Assembly: GCF_027924405.1 (NCBI RefSeq)
Contig: NZ_AP026978.1
Span: forward strand, 1,550,001 to 1,614,000
DNA length: 64,000 nucleotides
Reading direction: 5' to 3'
Source: Nocardia sputorum
Lineage (GTDB): Bacteria > Actinomycetota > Actinomycetes > Mycobacteriales > Mycobacteriaceae
Made by a program: the position numbers and the translations under genes. Below the pieces are notes generated by a model. It did not search any database. It was not told the DNA's origin and saw only the letters and a program-made list of their open reading frames with translations. Shown here piece after piece: positions 25,859 to 35,572 of the stretch. Numbering within the stretch: position 1 is the first letter of the stretch; each line of letters starts with the position of its first letter.

Positions 25859-25931
25859 GGCCCCGTCGTCTAGCGGCCTAGGACGCCGCCCTCTCAAGGC
25901 GGTAGCGCGGGTTCGAATCCCGTCGGGGCTA
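25859..25931 (+). tRNA. tRNA-Glu (CUC)
   Basis: A complete cloverleaf. Acceptor arms GGCCCCG and CGGGGCT (25924-25930) pair, the first pair being G-T, followed by A73. The anticodon stem CCGCC/GGCGG encloses CTCTCAA with anticodon CTC. The T-loop is GGTTCGAATCC. It is 145 bp after tRNA-Gln and followed closely by a terminator. The CCA end is not encoded. Confidence 0.96.
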
Positions 25932-25940
25932 CACGAGTGG

Positions 25941-25973
25941 AAGGCCCATGCTCATGGAGCATGGGCCTTTCTC
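25941..25973 (+). terminator. terminator after tRNA-Glu
   Basis: AAGGCCCATGCTC (25941-25953) pairs perfectly with GAGCATGGGCCTT (25957-25969) around an ATG loop and is followed by TCTCG. It ends the tRNA transcript. Confidence 0.9.
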
Positions 25974-26016
25974 GTTTCGCAATGTCTTGTGGGGATGCAA
26001 CCCCACACCCCGCCCG

Positions 26017-26058
26017 GAGGGCTTCGCCCCCGGACCCCCGGCGAGGGCTTCGCCCCGC
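26017..26058. repeat. two tandem GGGCTTCGCCC hairpins
   Basis: GAGGGCTTCGCCCC occurs twice with a 26-bp period (26017-26030 and 26043-26056). Each copy folds on itself as GGG-CTTCG-CCC type stems. A small GTGGGG...CCCCAC hairpin precedes them at 25989-26007. This looks like a short intergenic palindromic element of the kind scattered through high-GC actinobacterial genomes. Confidence 0.55.
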
Positions 26059-26818
26059 CTGGATCGTGGTGGTTCCGTGCCGGGTGAGCTGCGGTTTTGG
26101 TCTCGGCTGTGGCCAGAAGGGCCGCAGTAGTTGCGCCGGTTCGGCTGGCTGCCGGTGCTGCTGACGGTCTGCCGGCCGTGTCGGATCCGTCCGGTGAGCA
26201 ATCCGATGCTCGGATAGACCCGTGAACACGGTGGCAAACGGTCGCGCTACCGGCCGCCGATGCGACTCGCATGCGGCAGTGACCAGTGAGATTGTGCTCG
26301 GTGCTGTGCAAAGCGCCCTGCGGTGCCGTGCTGCGACGGGTATGGATGTCGCTGACGACGCAGCTGCGAACCGGCCGTCGCCGGATGTGCGCTGCCGCCA
26401 TCTGTGCCATCCCACGGACATGGTCGGCGGCGGCATCGCACCTCGGCCGACCCCGACTCGCTCCACGGGTTGCGGCGTCCGGTGCCGGGATGCCACGCCC
26501 AGGTGTGGACGTCCTTGGTGACGCGTGCGGCCGAAGTCGTTCCGGGTCTCGCGCCCGTGGCGCGGTCCGATTCACTCGGTGGTGTGCGGTGGGATACATC
26601 GTGAGACAGCGGCGGGCGCGCCATGACGGGCCCGGGATCGACGCTGCGGCACGGAATCGTTCGATACGACATCACACCCGGCGGGTGGTCCTCGCGTACG
26701 TCGCGGTGCTCCTGGCGACAGCGTGGATGAGGCGGTGTGCTCGACGGCAGCGCTGACCCGCCGAACCCGGCGAGTCCGGGTGCCCCCTCGGCGCGTCCGG
26801 CGCAAACCGGCGCAAAAG
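26059..26818. other. 0.76-kb stretch without a convincing gene
   Basis: Several frames are open here on both strands, but none has a ribosome site, a recognisable domain or normal actinobacterial amino-acid composition. They are rich in Arg, Cys, His and Pro. GC content at the codon positions does not favour one frame. I see no RNA gene. The stretch could be a decayed gene or spacer. Confidence 0.5.
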
Positions 26819-26852
26819 GAAGGCCCTCCAGCGATCTTGCTGGAGGGCCTTC
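26819..26852 (-). terminator. terminator for the small DUF5302 gene
   Basis: GAAGGCCCTCCAGC (26819-26832) pairs perfectly with GCTGGAGGGCCTTC (26839-26852) around a six-base loop. It lies 14 bp beyond the stop of the minus-strand gene at 26867. The A-run at 26814-26817 supplies a short T-run on that strand. Confidence 0.88.
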
Positions 26853-26866
26853 GCCGTCTGTGCGGA

Positions 26867-27046
26867 CTAGCCGCTCTTGCGCCGGAATTCCCGCTTGTGG
26901 CCGACCGCGGCGTGCGCCCCGGACGCCTTCGACCGGCCGTCGAGGTGATCGGCCGCGCGGGCGTTCTGCTGGTTCTTGCGCTCCAGTGCTTCCCGGAACT
27001 TGCGCTTCACCTCGTCGGCGCCAGTGGGCTTACCCGAATCCGCCAT
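26867..27046 (-). CDS. DUF5302-type small basic protein
   Basis: A 59-residue protein with a good ribosome site (GAGGAG before ATG 27046) and its own terminator. The central KRKFREALERKNQQN and the ending KREFRRKSG match the DUF5302 family of small actinobacterial proteins as I remember it. It is strongly basic and probably cytoplasmic. The family has no established function. It lies ahead of and on the same strand as nothing obvious, so it is likely a single-gene transcript. Confidence 0.85.
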   Translation of the reverse strand: MADSGKPTGADEVKRKFREALERKNQQNARAADHLDGRSKASGAHAAVGHKREFRRKSG

Positions 27047-27194
27047 CGCTGCTCCTCGTCGTCGCGGCCGCGCAGCGCGTCCTCGCGGGCGGCGGTGCCC
27101 AGCCGATTCCTGTCGAACACCCCGACGCTAGCCCGTGCGAGGTGGTTGTGTCAGTTGGATTTCGGGCGCGTCGCGCGGCCCGATCGCGCTCGGG

Positions 27195-27695
27195 TCAGTC
27201 CAGCGCCTGCGCGGTACTGCCGCCGAGGGGCATCGCGGGGAGACCGAGCTTGCGGTGATCCCAGCTGCGGATGCGCTCGGGCACCACGCGGACGGCGACC
27301 CGCTTGTTCAGCATGGCCTCCACCATCGGCCGCACCTCCTCGCTGTAGGGACCGGTGTAGCGTTCCCACACGCTCACGCCGACTGCGAAGAGTTTCCCGG
27401 CGTCTTCGACGATCACGGCGCGGCCCTCGATCGAGACGCCCCGGAGCTGGTCGTAGGTGTCGCCCGCCTCGACCATGCAGGTGACCCGGGGATCGCGGCG
27501 CAGGTTCACCGCCTTCTGCGATTTGGCCTTGGTCTCGAACCAGATCTCCCCGTCGATGAGCGCGTACCACATCGCGGTCAGGTGCGGCGTGCCCTTCGGG
27601 CCGATGGTCGCCAGCGTCGCGATCCGGCTGCGCTGCAGGAACTCGGTGATCTCGGTGTCGGACATCACGATCTGTGCCCGTTGGTTGACTCCCAT
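27195..27695 (-). CDS. F420-dependent PPOX-class oxidoreductase (Rv2991-like)
   Basis: A 166-residue split beta-barrel flavin/deazaflavin-binding protein. IATLATIGPKGTPHLTAMWYALIDGEIWFET and LRRDPRVTCMVE are the PPOX-family core. It shares its genomic position with M. tuberculosis Rv2991, a member of the F420-binding branch. It would use reduced F420 or FMN to reduce an unknown substrate. An fbiD gene for F420 synthesis lies in the same window at 34.9 kb, supporting an F420 role. The ATG at 27695 was chosen, and an internal ATG at 27665 is an alternative. Confidence 0.88.
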   Translation of the reverse strand: MGVNQRAQIVMSDTEITEFLQRSRIATLATIGPKGTPHLTAMWYALIDGEIWFETKAKSQKAVNLRRDPRVTCMVEAGDTYDQLRGVSIEGRAVIVEDAGKLFAVGVSVWERYTGPYSEEVRPMVEAMLNKRVAVRVVPERIRSWDHRKLGLPAMPLGGSTAQALD

Positions 27696-27728
27696 GGGCC
27701 AACTGTAGAGAGTCCGGACTGAAACGTG

Positions 27729-28430
27729 TTACAGGCGCTTGTGCAGGGCCTCGGCCGCCGCGACCAGATCCGCCGCCCACCGGGCGCCCGGCCTGCGGCC
27801 CATCCGATCGATCGGCCCGGACACCGAGACGGCCGCGACCACGCTGCCCCCGGCGTCGCGCACCGGCGCGGACACGCTGGCCACGCCGGCCGCGCGCTCG
27901 GCCGCGCTCTGCGCCCACCCGCGCTTGCGCACCTCGGCGAGCGCGCGCTCGCCGAACACCGCGTCGGCCAGGATGGTGCGCTGCAGCTCCGGGTCGGCCC
28001 ACGCCAGCAGCACTTTCGCAGCCGATCCCGCGGTGAGCGGAAGCCGCGCGCCGATCGGCACGGTGTCGCGCAGTCCGACGGGGGGTTCCAGCGCCGCGAC
28101 GCAGACGCGGGCGTTGCCGTCGCGGCAGTAGAGCTGGACGCTCTCCCCGGTGATCTCGCGCAGCCGGGGCAGAATGGCCGACGCGGCCTCGAGCAGCGGA
28201 TCGCTGGCGCTGGTCGCGAGCTCGGCGAGGGCCGGGCCCGGCCGCCAGGTGCCGTTGCTGTCGCGAGCGAGCAGGCGGTGCACTTCCAAGCCGACGGCGA
28301 GCCGGTGCGCGGTGGCGCGCGGCAGCCCGGTGCGCGCGCACAGCTCGTTGAGACCCGACGGATGCTCGGCTACGGCGTACAGGACCGCCACTGCTTTGTC
28401 GAGAACGCCGATGCCGCTATGCTGTCTCAT
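27729..28430 (-). CDS. IclR-family regulator of leucine synthesis (NdgR/LtbR type)
   Basis: A 233-residue IclR protein. The N-terminal winged helix-turn-helix (LDKAVAVLYAVAEHPSGLNELCARTG, then PRATAHRLAVGL) is followed by an effector domain with GSAAKVLLAWADPE. It diverges from leuCD with 155 bp between. In Streptomyces (NdgR) and Corynebacterium (LtbR) the regulator in this position controls leuCD and leuB. That role is inferred here by position and family. It has a TAGTAT -10 hexamer six bases before the ATG, so its mRNA is probably leaderless. Confidence 0.92.
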   Translation of the reverse strand: MRQHSGIGVLDKAVAVLYAVAEHPSGLNELCARTGLPRATAHRLAVGLEVHRLLARDSNGTWRPGPALAELATSASDPLLEAASAILPRLREITGESVQLYCRDGNARVCVAALEPPVGLRDTVPIGARLPLTAGSAAKVLLAWADPELQRTILADAVFGERALAEVRKRGWAQSAAERAAGVASVSAPVRDAGGSVVAAVSVSGPIDRMGRRPGARWAADLVAAAEALHKRL

Positions 28431-28442
28431 AGAACGATACTA
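28431..28442 (-). promoter_or_regulatory. -10 element of a leaderless iclR transcript
   Basis: On the minus strand TAGTAT (28442-28437) is followed by six bases and then the ATG. No Shine-Dalgarno sequence fits. This spacing places the transcription start at or next to the first base of the codon. Confidence 0.6.
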
Positions 28443-28585
28443 GCGTCTCGGATGTTGAGAAATCCACCTTCACGGATTCCGCCCCTCAGCGTCCGTACCA
28501 GGCGCAGCTATCCCAACTTGTGCAACCGTCGCCGCGTCGGAGTCCAGATCGCGGAACGGCTGCTTCGTCCGAAAGGTGATCAACC

Positions 28586-30007
28586 ATGGCCGAACCGCGC
28601 ACGCTGGCCGAGAAGGTGTGGGACCAGCACGTCGTCGCTCGCGGGGAGGGCGAGGGTGCCTCGCGCGAACCGGACCTGATCTACATCGACCTGCATCTCG
28701 TCCACGAGGTGACCAGCCCGCAGGCCTTCGACGGCCTGCGCGCCGCGGGCCGGCCGGTGCGACGGCCGGATCTCACGATCGCGACCGAGGACCACAACGT
28801 CCCGACCGTCGATATCGACAAGCCGATCGCCGACCCGGTTTCGCGCACCCAGGTGGAGACGCTGCGGCGCAACTGCGCGGAATTCGGTGTGCGGCTGCAC
28901 CCGATGGGCGACCTCGACCAGGGCATCGTGCACGTGGTCGGGCCGCAGCTCGGCTTGACCCAGCCGGGCATGACCGTGGTCTGCGGCGACAGCCACACCT
29001 CGACGCACGGCGCGTTCGGCGCGCTGGCGATGGGCATCGGCACCTCCGAGGTCGAGCATGTGCTTGCCACCCAGACCCTCTCGCTGCGGCCGTTCAAGAC
29101 GATGGCGATCACCGTGGACGGCGCCATGCCCGCGGGCGTGACGAGCAAGGACCTGATCCTGGCCGTCATCGCGAAGATCGGCACCGGCGGGGGCCAGGGC
29201 TACGTCCTGGAGTACCGCGGGGAGGCCATCCGGGCCATGTCGATGGAGGCCCGAATGACGATCTGCAACATGTCCATCGAGGCGGGCGCGCGGGCCGGGA
29301 TGATCGCGCCGGACGAGACGACCTACGAATTCCTCAAAGGACGGCCGCACGCGCCGCAGGGAGCCGACTGGGACGCCGCGGTGGCGGCCTGGGAGGCGCT
29401 GAAGACCGACGAGGGCGCCGTTTTCGACGCCGAGGTGCACATCGACGCGTCCCAGCTGACTCCGTTCGTCACCTGGGGCACCAACCCGGGTCAGGGCGCC
29501 CCGCTGGGTGAGGCGGTGCCCGACCCCGCCGCCTTCGCCGACGAGGTGGCCCGCGAGTCCGCGGAGAAAGCTCTGCGTTACATGGACTTGGAGCCGGGTA
29601 CTCCGCTTCGACAAGTACCGATCGACACCGTATTCGTCGGTTCGTGCACCAACGGACGCATTGAGGATTTGCGTGCGGTGGCCGGGATTTTGAAGGGACG
29701 TCATGTCGCCGACGGCGTGCGAATGTTGGTTGTACCGGGGTCGATGCGGGTTCGCGCCCAGGCGGAAAAAGAAGGACTCGGCGAGATTTTCACCGCGGCG
29801 GGCGCCGAATGGCGGCAGGCGGGCTGCTCAATGTGCCTGGGAATGAATCCGGACCAGCTCGAGCCCGGCCAGCGTTGCGCGTCCACCTCGAACCGCAACT
29901 TCGAGGGCAGGCAGGGCAAAGGCGGCCGTACGCACCTCGTTTCTCCCCTCGTAGCGGCCGCGACGGCGGTCCGCGGAACACTGTCGTCGCCTGCGGATCT
30001 GGACTGA
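28586..30007 (+). CDS. leuC: 3-isopropylmalate dehydratase large subunit
   Basis: A 473-residue aconitase-superfamily protein. The three cluster cysteines are in [10 protein letters not shown] and [25 protein letters not shown] and [17 protein letters not shown] are family landmarks. With LeuD it isomerises 2-isopropylmalate to 3-isopropylmalate using a 4Fe-4S cluster. An AAAGGTGA ribosome site precedes the ATG. It is 39 bp ahead of leuD, and both are opposite the IclR regulator. Confidence 0.97.
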   Translation: MAEPRTLAEKVWDQHVVARGEGEGASREPDLIYIDLHLVHEVTSPQAFDGLRAAGRPVRRPDLTIATEDHNVPTVDIDKPIADPVSRTQVETLRRNCAEFGVRLHPMGDLDQGIVHVVGPQLGLTQPGMTVVCGDSHTSTHGAFGALAMGIGTSEVEHVLATQTLSLRPFKTMAITVDGAMPAGVTSKDLILAVIAKIGTGGGQGYVLEYRGEAIRAMSMEARMTICNMSIEAGARAGMIAPDETTYEFLKGRPHAPQGADWDAAVAAWEALKTDEGAVFDAEVHIDASQLTPFVTWGTNPGQGAPLGEAVPDPAAFADEVARESAEKALRYMDLEPGTPLRQVPIDTVFVGSCTNGRIEDLRAVAGILKGRHVADGVRMLVVPGSMRVRAQAEKEGLGEIFTAAGAEWRQAGCSMCLGMNPDQLEPGQRCASTSNRNFEGRQGKGGRTHLVSPLVAAATAVRGTLSSPADLD

Positions 30008-30046
30008 CCGGCCCCGATTCCCTCAAACAAACCCAGGAGATTCGTA

Positions 30047-30655
30047 ATGGAAGCCTTCACCGTGCACAAGGGCATCGGGGTGCCGCTGCGCCGCTCCAAT
30101 GTCGATACCGATCAGATCATCCCGGCGGTCTACCTCAAGCGGGTCACCCGGACCGGATTCGAGGACGGGTTGTTCGCCGCATGGCGGACCGATCCCGACT
30201 TCATTCTGAACATCGCGCCTTACAACAGGGGTAGTGTGCTGGTGGCGGGCCCGGATTTCGGTACCGGATCGTCGCGTGAGCACGCTGTTTGGGCGCTGTC
30301 TGACTACGGCTTTCGGGTGGTCATCTCATCCCGGTTCGCCGACATCTTCCGCGGCAATGCGGGCAAGGGTGGTCTGCTCGCCGCTCAGATGTCACAGAAC
30401 GATGTCGAAATGCTCTGGAAGTTGCTCGAGGAACAGCCCGGCTTGGAATTGGTTGTGGACCTCGAGGCGCGCACGGTGACGGCCGGAACCGTCGTGTTGC
30501 CGTTCGATATTGATGACTACACCAGGTGGCGTCTGCTGGAGGGATTGGATGACATCGGGCTGACGCTGCGCCGGGAGGACACGATCGCCCGGTTCGAAAA
30601 GGCAAGGCCAACATGGAAACCGACGACCCTGCCGGTACATATTTCGCAGACGTAA
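30047..30655 (+). CDS. leuD: 3-isopropylmalate dehydratase small subunit
   Basis: A 202-residue partner of LeuC with the swivel domain. [22 protein letters not shown] is the family N-terminus and [17 protein letters not shown] is the substrate-binding loop. A CAGGAG ribosome site precedes the ATG. It forms the leuCD operon. I could not find a clear terminator after it. Confidence 0.97.
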   Translation: MEAFTVHKGIGVPLRRSNVDTDQIIPAVYLKRVTRTGFEDGLFAAWRTDPDFILNIAPYNRGSVLVAGPDFGTGSSREHAVWALSDYGFRVVISSRFADIFRGNAGKGGLLAAQMSQNDVEMLWKLLEEQPGLELVVDLEARTVTAGTVVLPFDIDDYTRWRLLEGLDDIGLTLRREDTIARFEKARPTWKPTTLPVHISQT

Positions 30656-30742
30656 TCACCCTCGCCGGTTAGCTGGACGGCCGGAGTTGTGGTAGCTGGA
30701 CGTGTGCTAAACCACATGAATTTTGGCGTGGCACATAGACTC

Positions 30743-30772
30743 TTGCCCAAAGTGGGTTTACCGTGGTACCTA
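30743..30772 (+). promoter_or_regulatory. possible promoter of the HU gene
   Basis: TTGCCC (30743-30748) and TACCTA (30767-30772) are spaced by 18 bp and lie about 40 bp upstream of the HU start codon. The match is moderate and not confirmed. Confidence 0.35.
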
Positions 30773-30811
30773 GTCGGTCCGACGACGGGCCATTAGTCTG
30801 CGGAGGATTCA

Positions 30812-31459
30812 ATGAACAAGGCGGAACTGATCGACGTTCTGACCGAAAAGTTGGGTACGGACAGGCGCACGGCCACCGCGGCAGTCGAGCATGTGGTCGA
30901 CACCATCGTGCGCGCGGTGCACAAGGGTCAGAGCGTCACAATCACCGGATTCGGTGTGTTCGAACAGCGTAAGCGGGCGGCTCGCGTCGCCCGGAACCCG
31001 CGTACCGGCGAAACCGTGAAGGTCAAGCCCACTTCGGTACCCGCGTTCCGTCCCGGCGCTCAGTTCAAGGCGGTGATCGCGGGCAAGCAGAAACTGGCCG
31101 CGACCGGGCCCGCTGTGAAGCGCGGGGTGAATGCGCCGGTGGCCGCGAAGAAGGCGGCGGCGAAGAAGACGGCGGCCAAGAAGACCGCCGCCAAGAAATC
31201 GACGCCGACCAAGGCGCCCGCCAAGACCACGGCCAAGAAGGCCGCCGCCAAGGCCCCGGCGAAGACCACCGCGCGCAAGACGACCGCTACGAAGACCGCT
31301 GCGAAGAAGGCGCCCGCGAAGAAGACCGCGGTCGCGAAGAAGGCTCCGGCCAAGAAGACGGCCACCAAGGCCACGGCGGCCAAGAAGACCACCGCCGCCA
31401 AGAAGACCCCTGCGAAGAAGACCGCGGCCAAGAAGGCCCCGGCTCGTGGAACCCGCTGA
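30812..31459 (+). CDS. hup: HU-type nucleoid protein with lysine/alanine tail
   Basis: A 215-residue protein. Residues 1-90 are a normal HU domain ([32 protein letters not shown]). From about residue 115 to the end it consists of AAKK/PAKK-type repeats similar to eukaryotic linker histone H1, as in mycobacterial HupB. It binds and compacts DNA, and the tail is known in mycobacteria to be acetylated and methylated. A GGAGGA ribosome site precedes the ATG and a strong terminator follows. Confidence 0.96.
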   Translation: MNKAELIDVLTEKLGTDRRTATAAVEHVVDTIVRAVHKGQSVTITGFGVFEQRKRAARVARNPRTGETVKVKPTSVPAFRPGAQFKAVIAGKQKLAATGPAVKRGVNAPVAAKKAAAKKTAAKKTAAKKSTPTKAPAKTTAKKAAAKAPAKTTARKTTATKTAAKKAPAKKTAVAKKAPAKKTATKATAAKKTTAAKKTPAKKTAAKKAPARGTR

Positions 31460-31529
31460 TCTCGAGCCACCGCCGGATCGGCGCTGAATGCGCGGCCCCA
31501 CGACTGGGCCCATTCGCCTCAACGTCGAG

Positions 31530-31559
31530 ACGGCCCCGGGAGACACCCGGGGCCGTTTT
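31530..31559 (+). terminator. intrinsic terminator of hup
   Basis: ACGGCCCCGGG (31530-31540) pairs perfectly with CCCGGGGCCGT (31546-31556) around AGACA and ends in TTTT. This is the most typical terminator in the window. Confidence 0.93.
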
Positions 31560-31655
31560 CGGCTGTCCGCCTACCGTGCTGTCACCCTCGCGGCGCGCCG
31601 TGGTGGTCGACCGGCGCCCGCCGACCCGCGCGGTGACGACGGAGTTGCCGCCGGA

Positions 31656-32618
31656 TCAGGACTGCCCGTCGTAGGCTGACAGCGATCGATCCAGATGGTC
31701 GGCGGCCACCAAGCGATGGCCGACGAACGACAGCACCCACACACTGCCCTTGCGATTGCGCGCCGACGGCAGCGCGAGTCCGTCGCGTTCGGCCAGCCGG
31801 CCCAGCAGATCCGGGATCACCTTGCCCTGACTGCAGACGACGCGAACCGCCTTGTCCGACACCAGGGCTCGAAACCGTTCCCCGGCCTCGTCCGGGCGCT
31901 CGGCGTACCCGTCTTCGGAAAACAATGCCTCCTCGGCGATTTCGACGCCGAGCTTGTCCGCTATCGGCGCGACGGTCTGGACGCAGCGCAGTGGAGGGGC
32001 CGAATAGACCTGAGATGCGCCGAATGCCAAGAGATTCGGCGTGAGCGCCCGCGCCTGCGTCTCACCATCGCGGTCGAGCGGGCGCTGGTCATCGGGACCG
32101 TTGAAGCGGTCCCGACGGCCGGCTTTGGCATGCCGGACCAACAGCAGGGTGTCGGTGCGCGCGGGCAATCGGGTGAAGGCGCGCACCACCTGCCGGTCCA
32201 TCGGATACGACAACTGGTCCATCACCCGGTCCAGCGGGTGCCAGCTGAGCACGTCCACCTCGGAGTTGGCCGTGAACTCCCCGCTGATCAATTCCGCGGC
32301 CCAGTAGTCGACCCGCTTGAGCTTGCGATGGCCCGGAATCGGGTAGGTCACGTGTCCGAGGTAGCGGCCGAGCCTGCACTCGAGCCCGGTCTCCTCGCGG
32401 ACTTCACGGACCGCGGCCAGCACCGGGGTCTCACCCGGGTCGAGCTTGCCCTTCGGCAGCGACCAATCCTCGTACTTGGGGCGGTGCACGATCGCGATCT
32501 CGATCGCCCCGGTGGACGACTCACGCCACAGCACCGCTCCGGCGGCGTAGATGTTGGCGGTGACGCGGGGATCCCAGAACGGGCCCCCCTCCTGTTCGAA
32601 CCCCGTGGTGGCGTTCAC
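31656..32618 (-). CDS. mutT1: MutT1-type Nudix hydrolase fused to a histidine phosphatase
   Basis: A 320-residue two-domain protein. The Nudix box starts at residue 57 ([20 protein letters not shown]). The second half begins near residue 157 with [10 protein letters not shown], the histidine-phosphatase start. In mycobacteria this architecture removes 8-oxo-dGTP and hydrolyses diadenosine polyphosphates, protecting against mutation. Its ATG overlaps the ppk stop by four bases, so the two are translationally coupled as in M. tuberculosis. Confidence 0.95.
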   Translation of the reverse strand: MNATTGFEQEGGPFWDPRVTANIYAAGAVLWRESSTGAIEIAIVHRPKYEDWSLPKGKLDPGETPVLAAVREVREETGLECRLGRYLGHVTYPIPGHRKLKRVDYWAAELISGEFTANSEVDVLSWHPLDRVMDQLSYPMDRQVVRAFTRLPARTDTLLLVRHAKAGRRDRFNGPDDQRPLDRDGETQARALTPNLLAFGASQVYSAPPLRCVQTVAPIADKLGVEIAEEALFSEDGYAERPDEAGERFRALVSDKAVRVVCSQGKVIPDLLGRLAERDGLALPSARNRKGSVWVLSFVGHRLVAADHLDRSLSAYDGQS

Positions 32619-34786
32619 TGCTGATCTGGCCTCCGCAGCCGCATCAAGAACTCCTGATGGTCTCTGATCTTGTCCCCATCGCCGGACGTCCCCGGCGACG
32701 CCCGCCAGGTGCCGTCCGGTTGCAGCACCCAGCAGCGTGTGGTCGGCGAGAGGGCCGATTCGAACACTTCGCAGAGTTGTTCGGTCAACCGCGGGTCCTT
32801 CACCTGCGCCATCACCTCGACCCGGCGGTCCAGGTTGCGGTGCATCATGTCGGCGCTGCCGATCCAGTACTCGTCCTGCGCCTGGAAGTGCAGGATGCGG
32901 GAATGCTCCAGGAACCGGCCGAGGATGGAACGGACCTCGATGTTCTCGCTCATGCCCAGCACGCCGGGGCGCAGACCGCAGATCCCGCGCACCACGATCT
33001 GCACCGGCACGCCCGCCTGCGAGGCCCGGTACAGCGCGTCGATGATCTCCTCGTCGACGATCGCATTGGCCTTCAGCCGGATTCGGGCGTCCTCGCCCCG
33101 GCCCGCCAGCTCGGTCTCGCGCTGGATGCGCTCGATGATGCCGGAGCGCACGCTGTGCGGTGCGACGAGCAGGTTGCGGTAGTTCTCCTTGCGCGAGTAA
33201 CCGGTCAGCGAATTGAACAGGTCGGTCAGGTCGGCGCCTATTTCCGGTGCCGCGGTGAGCAACCCGACGTCCTCGTAGAGGCGTGCGGTCTTCGGGTTGT
33301 AGTTGCCGGTCCCGATGTGGCAGTAGCGGCGGATGGTCGCGCCCTCACGACGCACCACCAGGCAGGTCTTGCAGTGCGTCTTCAGGCCGATGAGGCCGTA
33401 CACCACGTGCACGCCGGCCTGTTCCAGCGCGCGGGCCCACTTGATATTGGCCTGCTCGTCGAAGCGCGCCTTGATCTCCACCAGGGCGACCACCTGCTTG
33501 CCCGCCTCGGCGGCGTCGATGAGCGCGTTGACGATGGGGGAATCGCCGGAGGTGCGGTAGAGCGTCTGCTTGATGGCCAGCACCTGCGGGTCGGCGGCGG
33601 CCTGTTCGATGAACCGCTGCACGCTGGTGGAGAAGGAATCGTACGGATGGTGCACGAGCACGTCGCCCTCGCGCAGCGCGGCGAAGACGTTGCGTGGCGT
33701 CTCGCGCTCGCCGAACGCGGGCGGGGTCGCGGGGACGTACGGGGTGTCCTTGAGATTCGGCCGGTCCACCCCGTACACCTGCCAGAGGCAGGACAGGTCG
33801 AGCAGGCCGGGCACCTGGATGACATCGCCGGGGTCGACGTCCAGCTCCCGCAGGAGTAGATCGAGCATGTGCTCGGTCATGTCGTCGGACACCTCCAGCC
33901 GCACCGGCGAACCGAACCGCCGCCGGGCCAGCTCCCGCTCCAGGGCCTGGAGCAAGTCCTCGTCGCGATCCTCGTCGACCTCGAAGTCCGCGTTGCGGGT
34001 GATCCGGAACGAGTGGTGCTCGACCACATCCATGCCGGGGAACAGCAGATCCAGGTGCGCGGCGATGAGCGCTTCCATCGGCAGGAAAGCGGCGATCGGG
34101 GAGCCGGATTCGGTGCGGCGCACGCGGACGAACCGGTCGACGTTGTCGGGCACCTTGACGCGGGCGAAGTGCTCGCCGCCGGTAGCGGAATCCTTCACCG
34201 TCACCGCGAGGTTGAGACTCAGTCCGCTGATGTAGGGGAAGGGGTGCGCCGGATCCACCGCGAGCGGGGTGAGTACCGGGAACACCTGGTCCTGGAAGTA
34301 GCCCGAAAGACGCTCGCGTTCGCCCTCGTCCAGGTCGCTCCAGTCGATGATCGCGATGCCCTCGGCCGTCAGCGCGGGCAGCACGCTGTCGAGGAAGACG
34401 CGGGCATGCCGCACCGCGATCTCCTGCGTGCGCGCGGCGATCAGTTCCAGCTGTTCGCCGGGAGAGCGGCCGTCGGCCGAGCGGACCAGCAACCCGGTCT
34501 CGGCGCGGCGTTTCAGCCCCGCCACCCGCACCATGTAGAACTCGTCCAGGTTCGAGGCGAAGATCGCCAGGAACTTCGCGCGCTCCAGCAACGGCAGCGA
34601 CGCGTCCTCGGCGAGGGCGAGCACGCGGGCGTTGAAGTCCAGCCAGCTCAATTCACGATTGAGGTAGCGATCACGTGGCAACCGCGCCCCCTGCGAGTCG
34701 GCGGACACGGGTGTCGCCGCCGGGGGTGGCGTGGGAAGCAACGGCTGCTGCTTGACGGTTTCCGTATCGCTCACGCCAACGATCAT
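32615..34786 (-). CDS. ppk: polyphosphate kinase 1
   Basis: A 723-residue enzyme that polymerises the gamma-phosphate of ATP into polyphosphate. [20 protein letters not shown] is the N-terminal family mark, [14 protein letters not shown] [19 protein letters not shown] carries the phosphorylated His near residue 490, and [19 protein letters not shown] follows. The N-terminal 35 residues are low-complexity. The start at 34786 sits immediately after AAGGG, so the GTG 12 bases later may be the true start. It is the first gene of a ppk-mutT1 operon. Confidence 0.95.
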   Translation of the reverse strand: MIVGVSDTETVKQQPLLPTPPPAATPVSADSQGARLPRDRYLNRELSWLDFNARVLALAEDASLPLLERAKFLAIFASNLDEFYMVRVAGLKRRAETGLLVRSADGRSPGEQLELIAARTQEIAVRHARVFLDSVLPALTAEGIAIIDWSDLDEGERERLSGYFQDQVFPVLTPLAVDPAHPFPYISGLSLNLAVTVKDSATGGEHFARVKVPDNVDRFVRVRRTESGSPIAAFLPMEALIAAHLDLLFPGMDVVEHHSFRITRNADFEVDEDRDEDLLQALERELARRRFGSPVRLEVSDDMTEHMLDLLLRELDVDPGDVIQVPGLLDLSCLWQVYGVDRPNLKDTPYVPATPPAFGERETPRNVFAALREGDVLVHHPYDSFSTSVQRFIEQAAADPQVLAIKQTLYRTSGDSPIVNALIDAAEAGKQVVALVEIKARFDEQANIKWARALEQAGVHVVYGLIGLKTHCKTCLVVRREGATIRRYCHIGTGNYNPKTARLYEDVGLLTAAPEIGADLTDLFNSLTGYSRKENYRNLLVAPHSVRSGIIERIQRETELAGRGEDARIRLKANAIVDEEIIDALYRASQAGVPVQIVVRGICGLRPGVLGMSENIEVRSILGRFLEHSRILHFQAQDEYWIGSADMMHRNLDRRVEVMAQVKDPRLTEQLCEVFESALSPTTRCWVLQPDGTWRASPGTSGDGDKIRDHQEFLMRLRRPDQQ

Positions 34787-34857
34787 CCCTTACCGGACAG
34801 GCCACGCGCATCCCGCGAGCGTGATCGCCCTGTGTCTCACGCCACCATGGCGACCGG

Positions 34858-35541
34858 CTAGCACACGTGTGGAACGTGTTCGTGAACGCCGCTCGGCCAT
34901 CCGATGTCGTGCAGGACAGCACGCGTCGCGTTCCCGGCCCCGAGGGCCACCGCGCGGTCCAAGTCGGCGGGGGTGTCGACGTCCAGGCGCAGGCCCGGCC
35001 AGTCCCCGGTGAGGTCGACCGCGCCCGCGTCGATATGGCTGCGTGCCGACCCGGGGCCGAAGCGGGGATCGAGCGCTGCGACCGGGTCGCGGACCACCAG
35101 CGCGGCGGTGCCGCTGCCCTCGTGATCAATGACTATCGAGCGCAGCCCGCGCGGGGCGGCGGCGAGCATGTCCGACAGCTCTTCCGGGCGCAGGGCGGGC
35201 AGATCGGCTTGCAGTGCGAGCAGATCGATCGGGCCGTGCGCACCGCGCAAGGCGGCGGCGGTGGCGGCCAGCGCGGTGTTCAGCCCCTCGGCCTGCGACT
35301 GGCGCGGTTCCGGATGGACCTCGGCGCCGAGCGCGCGGGCCATTTCCGCGACGGCGGGGTCGGGCGTGACCACGGTGACCGACACGACTTCGCCGACCGC
35401 CGCGGTGGCGGTCACGGTGTCGGCGAGCATGGCCAGCACCAGCCGGGCCCGGTGCTCCGGGCGCAGCCGGTCGGCCAGTCGGCTCTTGGCCCGATCGAGG
35501 CTCTTGACCGCGATCACGGCATGCACGGCGTGCGGGCGCAT
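34858..35541 (-). CDS. fbiD: phosphoenolpyruvate guanylyltransferase for coenzyme F420
   Basis: A 227-residue nucleotidyltransferase of the CofC/FbiD family. [18 protein letters not shown] and [16 protein letters not shown] (the Mg-binding Asp) are landmarks. It activates phosphoenolpyruvate (or phospholactate) with GTP for F420 synthesis. It occupies the position of Rv2983 between ppk and gpsA. ATG 35541 has a GGAAGGA ribosome site. It diverges from gpsA with only 31 bp between. Confidence 0.9.
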   Translation of the reverse strand: MRPHAVHAVIAVKSLDRAKSRLADRLRPEHRARLVLAMLADTVTATAAVGEVVSVTVVTPDPAVAEMARALGAEVHPEPRQSQAEGLNTALAATAAALRGAHGPIDLLALQADLPALRPEELSDMLAAAPRGLRSIVIDHEGSGTAALVVRDPVAALDPRFGPGSARSHIDAGAVDLTGDWPGLRLDVDTPADLDRAVALGAGNATRAVLHDIGWPSGVHEHVPHVC

Positions 35542-35572
35542 GCGAGCAATCCTTCCATGGCATATTGGGCTG

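Noticed and set aside
26222-26756. open frames on both strands after the tRNAs
   Set aside because: Cys/Arg/His-rich translations, no ribosome sites and no family features.
31130-31456. DNA repeat in the hup gene as a separate element
   Set aside because: It encodes the known Lys/Ala tail of HupB-type proteins, so the repetition is coding.
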